Assembly: GCF_014698145.1 (NCBI RefSeq)
Contig: NZ_JACJSM010000009.1
Span: forward strand, 62,001 to 126,000
Direction: 5' to 3'
DNA from: Oscillatoria sp. FACHB-1406
GTDB taxonomy: Bacteria; Cyanobacteriota; Cyanobacteriia; Cyanobacteriales; Spirulinaceae
DNA length: 64,000 nt
The translations under genes and the position numbers were made by a program. Below the pieces are notes generated by a model that saw only the letters and a program-made list of their open reading frames with translations, was not told the origin of the DNA and made no database searches. Shown here piece by piece: positions 26,419-35,098 of this stretch. Numbering within the stretch: position 1 is the first letter of the stretch; the number at the start of each line of letters is the position of its first letter.

Positions 26419-26526
26419 TTCGTAATTCGTAATTCGTAGTTCGTAATTCGTAGTTCGTAGTTCGTAATTCGTAATTCGTAGTTCGTAGTTCGTAATTCGT
26501 AATTCGTAATTCGTAATTCGTAATTC
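26404..26526 (-). repeat. TTCGTAA/TTCGTAG heptamer array, about 17 units
   Basis: About 17 units of GAATTAC/GAACTAC type on the minus strand, so that the plus strand reads TTCGTAA. It replaces the 3' half of nagB and provides its stop. It continues into TTCATTA-type heptamers up to the start of the aldo/keto reductase gene at 26578. Confidence 0.92.
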
Positions 26527-26577
26527 ACCATTTCCCATTCATTATTCATTATTCACCATTCATTATTCATTATTAAA

Positions 26578-27762
26578 ATGCTTTATCGTCGCTTCGGACG
26601 CACAGAACTGCAAATGCCCGTTTTTTCCTGCGGGGGAATGCGCTATCAGTATAAATGGCAAGATGTTTCTCCTTCGGAGGTTCCCCCTCAAAGCCAAGAT
26701 AACCTCGAAGCGACAATTCGCCGCGCCCTCGAAGTCGGAATTACTCACATTGAAACGGCGCGAGGTTATGGAACTTCCGAGATGCAGTTGGGGCGAATTT
26801 TGCCGCAGTTCCCGAGGGAAAAATTAATCGTTCAAACCAAAGTTTCATCTCTGAGCGATCCGCGTGAATTTCGCCGCAAGTTCGAGCAATCTTTGAAGTT
26901 TTTGCAATTAGAATACGTCGATTTGTTGGGGTTACACGGGATTAATACTGAGGAATTGTTGCGCGATAGTTTGCGTCTGGGAGGGTGTTGGGAGGTTGCC
27001 AAACAGTTGCAGCGAGAAGGACGAGTGCGGTTTATCGGTTTCTCGACGCACGGCGCGACGGATACGATTGTGAAAACGATTGAGAGCGATCGCTTCGATT
27101 ACGTTAACCTGCACTGGTACTATATTAATCAAAATAATTGGCCCGCGATCGCAGCAGCAACGCGCCACGATATGGGCGTATTTATCATCAGTCCGGCGGA
27201 TAAGGGCGGCAAACTTTACGCACCGCCGCAGAAGTTGGTTGAGTTGTGCCAACCCTTGAGTCCGATGGCGTTTAACGATTTGTTTTGCCTGTCGCATCCG
27301 CAAGTACATACGCTCTCGGTGGGTGCAGCGCGTCCTTCCGACTTCGACGAACACTTAAAGGTACTCCCTTTATTGGAGGAAGCGGAGACGGTGTTAGCGC
27401 CGATTTTGGAGCGATTGGAGGAGGCTGCGATCGCGGCATTGGGGGCAGAATGGTATTACACTTGGCACAAAGGTTTACCCACTTACGATCGCACACCCGG
27501 ACAGGTTAATATTCCGATTATCCTCTGGTTGCGGAACCTCGCGATCGCTTACGATATGGTAGATTACGGCACGATGCGCTATAACCTACTCGGCAGCGGC
27601 GGGCATTGGTTCCCCGGTAACAAAGCCAATAAGTTGCCCTCTGCGCGCGAGTTGCAGCGCTGTCTGGCAAGCAGTCCCCACGCCGATAAAGTTCCCGCCC
27701 TCCTGGCGGAAGCCGATCGATTGTTGGGCGGTAAGGAGGTTAAACGATTGTCTGAAAGTTAG
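26578..27762 (+). CDS. Aldo/keto reductase family protein
   Basis: 394 residues, typical of the longer bacterial aldo/keto reductase subgroup. N-terminal MLYRRFGRTELQMPVFSCGG, then HIETARGYGTSEMQLG with the catalytic Tyr, VQTKVS with the Lys, and YVDLLGLHGIN with the His. The usual Asp of the tetrad is Glu (HIETA), as in this subgroup. It would reduce an aldehyde or ketone with NADPH; the substrate is unknown. The upstream region is all repeat, with no visible promoter. Confidence 0.85.
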   Translation: MLYRRFGRTELQMPVFSCGGMRYQYKWQDVSPSEVPPQSQDNLEATIRRALEVGITHIETARGYGTSEMQLGRILPQFPREKLIVQTKVSSLSDPREFRRKFEQSLKFLQLEYVDLLGLHGINTEELLRDSLRLGGCWEVAKQLQREGRVRFIGFSTHGATDTIVKTIESDRFDYVNLHWYYINQNNWPAIAAATRHDMGVFIISPADKGGKLYAPPQKLVELCQPLSPMAFNDLFCLSHPQVHTLSVGAARPSDFDEHLKVLPLLEEAETVLAPILERLEEAAIAALGAEWYYTWHKGLPTYDRTPGQVNIPIILWLRNLAIAYDMVDYGTMRYNLLGSGGHWFPGNKANKLPSARELQRCLASSPHADKVPALLAEADRLLGGKEVKRLSES

Positions 27763-28029
27763 GGGCGCGGTGCGAATTTTGCGGGAGAGGGTAGGTGTAG
27801 AAATTGCCGCTTGGAAAAATTGGGCTGTAACCCAATAACGGTAAGGGTTTGATGCCGGCCAGGGAAATTAATCTCTCCCGCGATCGCTGAAAGCCTTGCT
27901 ATATCTAGGTTTGCGAGGATAAAATTGGGGGTGAACTTGACAGGTCGAAGTCTGAAATGGTACTTTTAGGAAAGTCTCCCGGAACTGTACCTTGAAAAGT
28001 CCATATAGTAAGGGTTTCAGAACCAAGCG
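27763..28029 (+). promoter_or_regulatory. CRISPR leader region
   Basis: 267 bp without a gene between the aldo/keto reductase stop and the first repeat. Leader placement on this side is supported by the repeat-end polymorphism pattern and by the repeat orientation (GATTGAAAC end distal). TTGAAA (27992-27997) followed 11-12 bp later by TATAGT is a weak promoter match with short spacing. A CCCGG palindrome-rich stretch precedes it. Confidence 0.5.
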
Positions 28030-29004
28030 GTTGCAACAAACATTAATCCCTATCAGGGATTGAAATCCGTTTCCCAAACGGCCGCCGCCCCCACCCAATA
28101 ATGTTGCAACAAACATTAATCCCTATCAGGGATTGAAATGTAATTCCGCTGATCTCTTTTTTGACTGGTGTTTTTACGACGTTGCAACAAACATTAATCC
28201 CTATCAGGGATTGAAATAGCACCCCCACATCGGCTTACGGGGAGTTCATCGTTGCAACAAACATTAATCCCTATCAGGGATTGAAATATTCTCTCTGCAA
28301 TCTTCGGGACGGATATCTATTAGTTGCAACAAACATTAATCCCTATCAGGGATTGAAATTTTACGTCCATCGAGACGTATTGATCGATCAAAGTTGCAAC
28401 AAACATTAATCCCTATCAGGGATTGAAATCTGGAAACGGGTAGACGAGAAAAACCCCGCTGAGTTGCAACAAACATTAATCCCTATCAGGGATTGAAACA
28501 CGCCTGCTCGCAAACACTCGGTAATGAAGGTATGCCTGGTTGCAACAAACATTCATCCCTATCAGGGATTGAAACCCGCTAAGTAGCGATCGAGGCACGG
28601 ATCGCCACGTTGCAACAAACATTAATCCCTATCAGGGATTGAAACCGGTCTGGCGCTTGCTGCCTTGACCGTTGCGCGTTGCAACAAACATTAATCCCTA
28701 TCAGGGATTGAAACTCCCAATAACCCCTATCCCGGCAAGCTCGCGTTGCGGTTGCAACAAACATTAATCCCTATCAGGGATTGAAACTCGATAGTTGCGC
28801 TTATTCCAAGCATCGAATAAATCCTGTTGCAACAAACATTAATCCCTATCAGGGATTGAAACGCTCAAAGAAGGCTCGGAGGAAGCAGCGCGCCGTGGTT
28901 GCAACAAACATTAATCCCTATCAGGGATTGAAACAAGGATTCGCTTCTGGCAAAGGGAAGCTCATTAGTTGCAACAAACATTAATCCCTATCAGGGATTG
29001 AAAC
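28030..29004 (+). CRISPR. CRISPR array, 14 repeats of 37 bp, 13 spacers
   Basis: Repeats begin GTTGCAACAAACATT and end CAGGGATTGAAA plus C or T; the core AATCCCT-ATC-AGGGATT can form a hairpin. Repeat starts: 28030, 28103, 28181, 28251, 28323, 28393, 28463, 28539, 28609, 28678, 28751, 28826, 28898 and 28968. Spacers are 32-41 bp, most 33-36. Repeats 1-6 end in T, repeats 7-14 in C; repeat 8 has one internal A to C change. No cas gene lies in the window, so the array depends on Cas proteins encoded elsewhere. The ATTGAAAC end is the usual 5' handle of cyanobacterial type I/III systems. Confidence 0.98.
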
Positions 29005-29141
29005 ATATCAGCCGTCTGATGTGTCTAGGTTCGATTCGTCGCAAACGATCGAGATCGCGCTCTATAATTGAGCTATATTGACGCAAATGAAGTCGGAATC
29101 TTTCGGAAACAATGCGAAAGATTTTTATCCGTCTGAATTAG

Positions 29142-29366
29142 TTATGCTGCTTGCAATGTTTGAGGTGTCGGTAACAGTCGTCCTTCTGCTTCATAACTTT
29201 CGATTAATAGAGCTAAAACCTCACGAGCGTTATTTAACGCTTCTTCATGAGTTTCTCCGTGAGTAAAATACCGCTGAATTTCTGTTGCAAATTCCGGCAG
29301 TTCTACAACATAGCAATTATCATCGTCCGACCAAATAATATCGATTCTGTACTTGAGTTTTTCCAT
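29142..29366 (-). CDS. hicB: HicB-like antitoxin-type protein (solitary)
   Basis: 74 residues, the usual size for the short HicB family: YRIDIIWSDDDNCYVVELPEF is the characteristic strand pattern, followed by a helix with HGETHEEALNNAREVLALLIE. HicB partners the mRNA-cleaving toxin HicA. No HicA reading frame is recognisable within 100 bp on either side, so this is a solitary copy or a partner of a distant toxin. It lies 138 bp downstream of the CRISPR array. Confidence 0.8.
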   Translation of the reverse strand: MEKLKYRIDIIWSDDDNCYVVELPEFATEIQRYFTHGETHEEALNNAREVLALLIESYEAEGRLLPTPQTLQAA

Positions 29367-29460
29367 TTTATTCTTTCTTCTTTACGCTCGATCGATTTGT
29401 TACAGTCGCAGTAGAAATGGTGTGTCACGGCACTACAGAGGAATGGCTTTTCATCATCGA

Positions 29461-30405
29461 TTATCCATTATCAAACTGTTCGATCGCGCGGGCATTTTCC
29501 GGGAGTCGCGCGTCCGTTTGACCGCGATCGCGCGCCCAGCTACCATATAAATTTAAGGGCGTACTCACCACATCGACCCAAGGCGTTTTCCCCGCGATCG
29601 CGCCCGCTGCTTTCCCCGGCAATTCTTTGAGTAACCAACGACTGATTAAATACCCAGCATCCTTTGCCGTTACCGGAGGGCGCAACGCTACGCCGTGCAG
29701 TTCGTGTAAATAACGATTCGATCGCCCGTAACGCTGCCACTGACTGCGGTATTCTAATAAAGTCGCTCGATGTCGGTGCTGCACGATCGCATCTTCCACA
29801 AAGCGGTACTGCCACGCCGTTTCCCGCAAGATTCGCCAGCAAATATCCGCATCGCCGCCGGTGGTTAAATAAGGGCGAAACAATCCCACTTCCTCAAAAA
29901 CCGCGCGTCGTACTGCCAAATTTGCCGTTTGTCCGTAGGGACAAAAGGGATGGGCGAGGGTATTCTTTTGCGATAATACACCTTGGCGATCGGCGTGGCG
30001 TTCGAGCAGCGTATTTCCGGGTAAGGCGGCAATTTCGCCGATCGCTAAACCGACTTCTGCTTCGCTGAAAGGTTGTACCAAGCACTCCAACCATTCGGGA
30101 ATCGGGCGACAATCCGCATCGGTGAAGGCGAGAATTTCGGCGGTGGTGGATTTAATTCCCTGGTTGCGTGCAGCGTAGGAACTTTGGATATTCGCTTCGC
30201 TGAGGGGATGGAGGGGAAGGGTTGCGGTTTGGGCGGCGGCGGCGAGGAGTTCGGCGGTGCGATCGCGGCTATTATTATCGATAAGGAGGTATTCGACGCG
30301 ATCGCGCGGATACGTCTGTTGCTCCAAACAGGTTAATAATTCCGGTAAATCTGCTTCGCCGTTGTAAATCGGGATAATAACGGCAATTTTCGGGCAAAAT
30401 TCCAC
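29461..30405 (-). CDS. GT2-family glycosyltransferase
   Basis: 314 residues from GTG at 30405, which directly follows the TAA of the upstream GT4 gene (TAAGTG), so the two are translationally linked. Motifs: AVIIPIYNGEADLPELLTCL, YLLIDNNSRDRTAELL and LAFTDADCRPIPEWL with the DAD metal site. The last residues FDNG and stop are formed by a GATAATGGATAA repeat. A cytoplasmic enzyme with no transmembrane helix; the acceptor is unknown. Confidence 0.85.
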   Translation of the reverse strand: MEFCPKIAVIIPIYNGEADLPELLTCLEQQTYPRDRVEYLLIDNNSRDRTAELLAAAAQTATLPLHPLSEANIQSSYAARNQGIKSTTAEILAFTDADCRPIPEWLECLVQPFSEAEVGLAIGEIAALPGNTLLERHADRQGVLSQKNTLAHPFCPYGQTANLAVRRAVFEEVGLFRPYLTTGGDADICWRILRETAWQYRFVEDAIVQHRHRATLLEYRSQWQRYGRSNRYLHELHGVALRPPVTAKDAGYLISRWLLKELPGKAAGAIAGKTPWVDVVSTPLNLYGSWARDRGQTDARLPENARAIEQFDNG

Positions 30406-31629
30406 TTAATTTTCTCCTAATAGCACTCGTTCGTACCGTTCTCCGGCGCTTTCCCAGGAGAATTCTTTCTCAATCAGAATTCGCGCGTTCTTGGCGATGT
30501 CCGCACGCAACTCGGGGTTTTCAAATAAGCGCGCGATCGCGGTAATATATTCTTCTACGGTATTGGCTCGCAGCGCCCGCAACGGCTCTCCATCGACTTC
30601 TAAGCCTTCCAAACCGCGATCGCTGCCCACCACCGGAACGCCCGCTGCCATTGCTTCTAAGGTTTTATTCTTAATCCCGAACCCAGTACGCAGCGGCACG
30701 ACGCAAACCGTCGATCGATGCAAATACTCTACCATTGAAGGTACTTTGCCCGTCACCACCACTCCCGGATGTTCCCCAAGCGCTTGTATTTCTGCGGTTG
30801 GACGGTTCCCCGCAACGATAAACTCCGCGTCGGGATAGCGCTGACGCAGGGGCGGCAAAACTTCGAGGGCAAAGAAACGAACGGCATCGATGTTATGCTG
30901 AAAATCCATCGCGCCGACAAAGATTAAACGATGTCCGCCCGGATCTTCGGTACGGTAAGGAAAGAGTTCTAAATCTACGCCATTGGCAATGATTTCAATA
31001 CGAGCGTCGGCATTAAATCTATGTAAGAATTCTTCATCGTCGGGCGTGGTGACGACAATGCGATCGATCGCGTTACAATACTGTTTTTCGTAGCGATACA
31101 GCGTGGGTAAGTAGAGGAAATCGCGCGGCGCATTTTCCGAAGCATTCATCTTCAAATAATTCACCGTCCCCCAATACACCGAACTATGCACGTTCACCAC
31201 CGTTCGCGTGTAATTTCGCAACTCCGGACGCGCGTAAATGGCATTGGCGCTATGTTCGCACGTCATCGCCGCGAACTCTCCCCTGGTAATGCGATCGTCG
31301 ATCCAAGCCTGCATTTGCGGCGAATAGCGATGTAAAATATTAGGCGGCGTTGCTGTCGCCACTGACTCCCAAAACCGTTGTGCTTTCCCCATCAAATTAC
31401 CGAACTTTGATGAAGAAGTCGCTTCCCCTTGCATCGGAAAAATCTTCATCTCATCAACCCAATGCCCCAACGCTTCAATATCTGCCTCCGTCGTTCCCTC
31501 CGAACGCTGCGTCGCGAGAGCGATCGAATGATTTCGCTTCAAGTATTTCAGTAAATTGAACGTTCTCACCTCCGTTCCACTGCGACTTGGCGGATAAGGA
31601 AACGTCGAGGAAACCATTAAAATTTTCAT
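30406..31629 (-). CDS. GT4-family glycosyltransferase
   Basis: 407 residues. N-terminal MKILMVSSTFPYPPSRSGTE, a typical GT4 start with a Gly-rich donor loop. The C-terminal GT-B domain has LIFVGAMDFQHNIDAVRFF, FIVAGNRPTAEIQ and VVPLRTGFGIKNKTLEAMAAG with the donor-binding Glu. It is related to the TuaH/wlbE-like sugar-PEP-CTERM-associated glycosyltransferase group by these segments, though no specific substrate can be claimed. It forms an operon with the overlapping GT2 gene downstream. Confidence 0.85.
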   Translation of the reverse strand: MKILMVSSTFPYPPSRSGTEVRTFNLLKYLKRNHSIALATQRSEGTTEADIEALGHWVDEMKIFPMQGEATSSSKFGNLMGKAQRFWESVATATPPNILHRYSPQMQAWIDDRITRGEFAAMTCEHSANAIYARPELRNYTRTVVNVHSSVYWGTVNYLKMNASENAPRDFLYLPTLYRYEKQYCNAIDRIVVTTPDDEEFLHRFNADARIEIIANGVDLELFPYRTEDPGGHRLIFVGAMDFQHNIDAVRFFALEVLPPLRQRYPDAEFIVAGNRPTAEIQALGEHPGVVVTGKVPSMVEYLHRSTVCVVPLRTGFGIKNKTLEAMAAGVPVVGSDRGLEGLEVDGEPLRALRANTVEEYITAIARLFENPELRADIAKNARILIEKEFSWESAGERYERVLLGEN

Positions 31630-31768
31630 CTGGCAATTGTCCGAGCGGCTTGCAAGTTTTGCTATTATAGCCAGGAGAATCGAACCTTGAATCTAGAAGA
31701 ATTATGACAACGCTCGCTCTGCCAGCATTGTAAATTTTTTCCCCTTGCTTTGTAAATTTTTCCCCTGG

Positions 31769-31798
31769 TTGACATCTTCAAGAAACCTTGGCTATATT
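31769..31798 (+). promoter_or_regulatory. Strong sigma-70 promoter upstream of the GT2-like gene at 31.9 kb
   Basis: TTGACA (31769-31774), an 18-bp spacer and TATATT (31793-31798). Directly upstream are two tandem copies of TTTGTAAATTTTTCCCC-like sequence (about 31725-31766), a possible activator or UP-like site. A CCTTGG/CCAAGG inverted pair brackets the -10 and the start region. The leader is ~90 nt. Confidence 0.65.
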
Positions 31799-31895
31799 AA
31801 AGCTATTCTAACCAAGGCTGGGAAGCCAGTCAAGGACTTAATTAAATTCAATAAAATCGAAACAAAGTTAGAGAAAAAGACTTAATAACCGTTTC

Positions 31896-32885
31896 ATGAA
31901 CCTCTATCCGTCGAGCGATTCCGCCAGTCAGCCCGAAGCGATTCAATCCATAACCTTATCGATCGTTACTCCCACCTTGGGACAATTCTCAGATCATTGG
32001 CTTTCCCGTCTTTTGCAGGTCAAAGGAAATATTGAATTTATTCACAGTTACGCTCCCGGAAACCTGCCAAGACCTATAGAGGATCCGAGAGTAAACGCAA
32101 TTTTCAGTCCTTATAAAGGCGAAATGATGCAGCGGTTTGTTGGCTTGTTGAATGCGAAAGGAAAATATATTTTAGCGCTTGATGATGATGACTACGTGCA
32201 TCCCGATATTTGCGCGCTCTGCGAGCGCTATTTTCATGAATTCCCCGAAAGTTGGGTGTTGAGATTACAGACCCAAAAAATTGATTATCTCGACTGTGAG
32301 AGTATCCAAAAAGATTGGCAGAAAATCCCGAAACTAGAAGATTTAACTGTTGTCGAAAAACGGAATCGCGATAACCCAAATTCGACTTTACGAGAAATCC
32401 CGATCGCGCCCTTGGATAAAGCCTTTGACAAACGCTTTCTCATTTGGCCGTTGCTCGAACGTCGCGACGATCGCGGGCCGCATATTGAAAACTTTAACAC
32501 TAAAGTTTGGAAGAACGAACTCGTTCAACAAACACTTCCAGATATTGCCCGCGCCACCAAAATTTTTGGTCTTTTAACCTGGATTCCCTTTTGTGCCTTC
32601 GATCGCTTTATGGGTCTTTTCCTCCAAGCTAAATTCTATCAAAAGGATGCGATTGTCGGTCATTGGATGCCCAAACCGGAGCAAATTCGCTGTATCGATA
32701 AAGATCCGGCCTTAAAACCGCCGAGGTATCACGTCGCATCGGATATCTTGTTAGTCAAAGCCTTCCCGCAGTACGGCTATCTTTGGAACTTATTTTTTCG
32801 GAAATTTTACGACATTCCCCGCGTCGTTGGTAAAGCCATTAAATGGAAAGTCTTGAAAAAATCGACACCGCGAGCCAAAGTTTAG
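31896..32885 (+). CDS. GT-A (GT2-like) glycosyltransferase
   Basis: 329 residues. ITLSIVTPTLGQFSDHWLSRL starts a GT-A fold and YILALDDDDYVHPDIC supplies the metal-binding DDDD. The C-terminal half is not typical of well-known GT2 subfamilies, so it may be an uncharacterised branch. The gene has its own promoter and is followed after 50 bp by the DNA methylase on the same strand, though co-function is doubtful. Confidence 0.65.
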   Translation: MNLYPSSDSASQPEAIQSITLSIVTPTLGQFSDHWLSRLLQVKGNIEFIHSYAPGNLPRPIEDPRVNAIFSPYKGEMMQRFVGLLNAKGKYILALDDDDYVHPDICALCERYFHEFPESWVLRLQTQKIDYLDCESIQKDWQKIPKLEDLTVVEKRNRDNPNSTLREIPIAPLDKAFDKRFLIWPLLERRDDRGPHIENFNTKVWKNELVQQTLPDIARATKIFGLLTWIPFCAFDRFMGLFLQAKFYQKDAIVGHWMPKPEQIRCIDKDPALKPPRYHVASDILLVKAFPQYGYLWNLFFRKFYDIPRVVGKAIKWKVLKKSTPRAKV

Positions 32886-32936
32886 TTTGTATTGATAATT
32901 ATTCTATAATTTATCGATCTCGATTGATAGTTTTTC

Positions 32937-33872
32937 ATGCCAGTCAATATTTCGCAACCCGTTCGCCCTAAGCCCTTTTTGAAGTGGGCTGGCGGGAAAA
33001 CTCAACTTCTGCCGGAAATTCAAGATATTTTAGAACGAAAGTTTTCTAATGATAGTGCTTGGACTTATATCGAACCTTTTGTGGGCGGAGGCGCTGTTTT
33101 ATTCCACGTTCTCGATCGCTTTCCTGGAATCGAACGCGCGGTTATTAATGATATTAATCCCGAACTGGTCGCCGCTTACCGCGCGATGAAAGATAATATC
33201 GTAGCTACGACTGCGAGTTTAATGAGTCTTGAAAAAGCGTATAACGACTGTCCCACAAAAGAGGAAAAAAAGAGTTTTTACTGCAACCAAAGGAAAGAAT
33301 TCAATCGTCTCAAACTCAGTCCGGATAGTTTGGTAAGTTCTCCGCATTTTTCCCAAGTAGCACTGTTTATTTTTTTAAACAAAACTTGCTTTAATGGCTT
33401 GTATCGTGTAAACCGCAAAGGAGAGTTTAACGTTCCCTTCGGAGATCGTAAATCTCTCAAAATCTGCGATCGCGAAAATCTGTTGAGAGGGAGTGAGTGC
33501 TTGCAAAAGGTTACGATCGAGCTTGGAGATTTCGAGGAAATGTTAAAGTATGCGGGTAAAGATGTTTTGTATTATATCGATCCGCCTTATAAACCGCTGA
33601 ATGCAACGTCTTCTTTTACGGCTTATACGCAAGAAGATTTTAGCGATCGCGATCAATTCCGGGTTAAAGCATTTTGCGATCGCATCCATGAATCGGGCGG
33701 GTACTTTATTCTAAGCAACTCAGATGTTGTGGAGACTGACAAACACCCTAGTTTTTTCGACGAACTGTACGCGAGTTATACCATAAAAAGAGTTCGCGCC
33801 AAACGTCAGATTAACTGTAAAGCAGAAGGTCGAGGTTCGATCTCAGAACTTCTCATTACCAACATAGGGTAA
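32937..33872 (+). CDS. dam: Dam-family DNA N6-adenine methyltransferase (solitary)
   Basis: 311 residues in the order of alpha-class (D12/DpnM) enzymes: FLKWAGGKTQLLPEI and EPFVGGGAVLFHVL form the SAM-binding site. INDINPELVAAYRAM follows, a target-recognition region spans ~100-200, and VLYYIDPPYKPL holds the DPPY catalytic motif. Dam relatives methylate GATC, which is the core of the HIP1 octamer so common here. No restriction endonuclease is adjacent, so it acts as an orphan methylase. The TAA stop lies in the first unit of a heptamer array. GATC specificity is inferred from the family. Confidence 0.88.
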   Translation: MPVNISQPVRPKPFLKWAGGKTQLLPEIQDILERKFSNDSAWTYIEPFVGGGAVLFHVLDRFPGIERAVINDINPELVAAYRAMKDNIVATTASLMSLEKAYNDCPTKEEKKSFYCNQRKEFNRLKLSPDSLVSSPHFSQVALFIFLNKTCFNGLYRVNRKGEFNVPFGDRKSLKICDRENLLRGSECLQKVTIELGDFEEMLKYAGKDVLYYIDPPYKPLNATSSFTAYTQEDFSDRDQFRVKAFCDRIHESGGYFILSNSDVVETDKHPSFFDELYASYTIKRVRAKRQINCKAEGRGSISELLITNIG

Positions 33873-34020
33873 TTCGTAATTCGTAGTTCGTAATTCGTAA
33901 TTCGTAATTCGTAATTCGTAATTCGTAATTCGTAATTCGTAATTCGTAATTCGTAATTCGTAATTCGTAATTCGTAATTCGTAATTCGTAGTTCGTAATT
34001 CGTAATTCGTAGTTCGTAAT
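33869..34020 (-). repeat. TTCGTAA heptamer array, about 21 units
   Basis: The longest array in the window: GTAATTC/GTAGTTC units on the plus strand from the dam stop codon to 34020. It is followed by AATTAAAAATTAAAAAATTAC and ATGAGTG-type heptamers that reach the stop of the quinone oxidoreductase gene. Confidence 0.93.
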
Positions 34021-34057
34021 TAAAAATTAAAAAATTACCCCATTCATCACTTATCAC

Positions 34058-35059
34058 TCATAATTCAATCGCCAATTTTCCCGTCGTCGAACCCAACTCC
34101 AAAGCCCGATGCGCTGCTGCTGTTTCTTCTAAAGGGAAAGTTTGCGCTAAATGAATCGTTAACTTCCCTTCATCCATCCAAGTCGCGCATTGTTCGAGAA
34201 TCGACGCTTGATACTCCAAGGGGCTAACCAAATTGTGCAACATAGGCGTTAACATCAACTCAAAACTTAAGCGTTGATTGCGCGATCTAGCAACTTTAAA
34301 ATTACCCTGATTGCTGTCGGGTTCGAGAATGCTGACAATATCGCCATAAACCCGCACTGCTGGAAAGCTTTCAAAAAAAGTTTTACCCCCTACCGTATCG
34401 AAGGCGATATCCACTCCTTCGCCCTCCGTCCAATCCAGTGCTGCTTTAACCCAATCGGTTTGGCGATAAAGGATGGGCAAATCTGCGCCCAACTGACGCG
34501 CTAAACGTTCCTTATCCGGCGAACTCACCGTCGTACAAACTTCTGCACCGCGCAACTTCGCTAACTGAATCGCGACGTGACCGACACCGCCCGTACCCGC
34601 ATGAATCAGCACTTTTTGACCGGCTTGCAAGCGCGCGCGATCGTACAATGCTTCCCAGGCGGTAATTAACACCAAGGGTGCGGCGGCTGCCTCGCTAAAG
34701 CTTAAATTCGCCGGTTTGCGGGCGATAAAGCGTTCGTCTACCACCGCAAATTCGGCGTAATTTCCCGTTCCCTTTTTCCCCAGTCCCCCTTGACAAAAGT
34801 ACACCTCATCCCCTTTCTCGAACTTCGTAACCGCCGCGCCCACCGCTTCCACGATACCCGCCCCGTCGCAACCGAGGATGGCGGGCATCTGGTCGGGGTA
34901 AAACGTCCCGCGAGTGCGGATTTTGGTATCGATGGGATTGACTCCGGCAGCAACTAAGCGCACCAACAGTTCGGTAGGCTGGGAAATTTGGGGTTCGGGG
35001 ACTTGTTGGAGTTGCAGCACGTCCGGGTCGCCCAGTGCGGTCATGAGAATCGCTTTCAT
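34058..35059 (-). CDS. Zinc-independent quinone oxidoreductase / medium-chain dehydrogenase
   Basis: 333 residues of the MDR superfamily, quinone-oxidoreductase (zeta-crystallin) type. N-terminal catalytic domain with VAAGVNPIDTKIRTRG and ILGCDGAGIVEAVG, then the NADPH-binding HAGTGGVGHVAIQLAKLRG Rossmann motif and VDIAFDTVGG. The structural zinc Cys cluster of alcohol dehydrogenases is absent. It would reduce quinones or other enones with NADPH. The stop (TGA) lies in an ATGAGTG repeat downstream of the heptamer array. It is convergent with dam. Confidence 0.88.
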   Translation of the reverse strand: MKAILMTALGDPDVLQLQQVPEPQISQPTELLVRLVAAGVNPIDTKIRTRGTFYPDQMPAILGCDGAGIVEAVGAAVTKFEKGDEVYFCQGGLGKKGTGNYAEFAVVDERFIARKPANLSFSEAAAAPLVLITAWEALYDRARLQAGQKVLIHAGTGGVGHVAIQLAKLRGAEVCTTVSSPDKERLARQLGADLPILYRQTDWVKAALDWTEGEGVDIAFDTVGGKTFFESFPAVRVYGDIVSILEPDSNQGNFKVARSRNQRLSFELMLTPMLHNLVSPLEYQASILEQCATWMDEGKLTIHLAQTFPLEETAAAHRALELGSTTGKLAIEL

Positions 35060-35098
35060 GAGTCAATTCGTGTGGGGTTTGAGGTGCAAACGTTGAGC

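Noticed and set aside
26257-26549. Minus-strand frames translating the heptamer array as repeated LRITNYE
   Set aside because: The array is open in all frames on that strand by arithmetic; no start signal or downstream domain exists, so they are not genes.
29010-29075. tRNA-like T-arm (AGGTTCGATTC) and D-arm-like sequence (GCTCTATAATTGAGC) after the CRISPR array
   Set aside because: The arms are in the wrong order, the T-stem does not pair, and no anticodon arm or acceptor stem can be drawn on either strand. Most likely chance or a decayed relic.
29367-29460. hicA upstream of hicB
   Set aside because: Translations of this stretch gave no convincing toxin core or start codon, so hicB is reported as solitary.
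31630-31690. TCCGAGCGG and GAATCGAACC resembling parts of a tRNA
   Set aside because: The D-arm-like and T-arm-like pieces lie on opposite strands, so no cloverleaf is possible.
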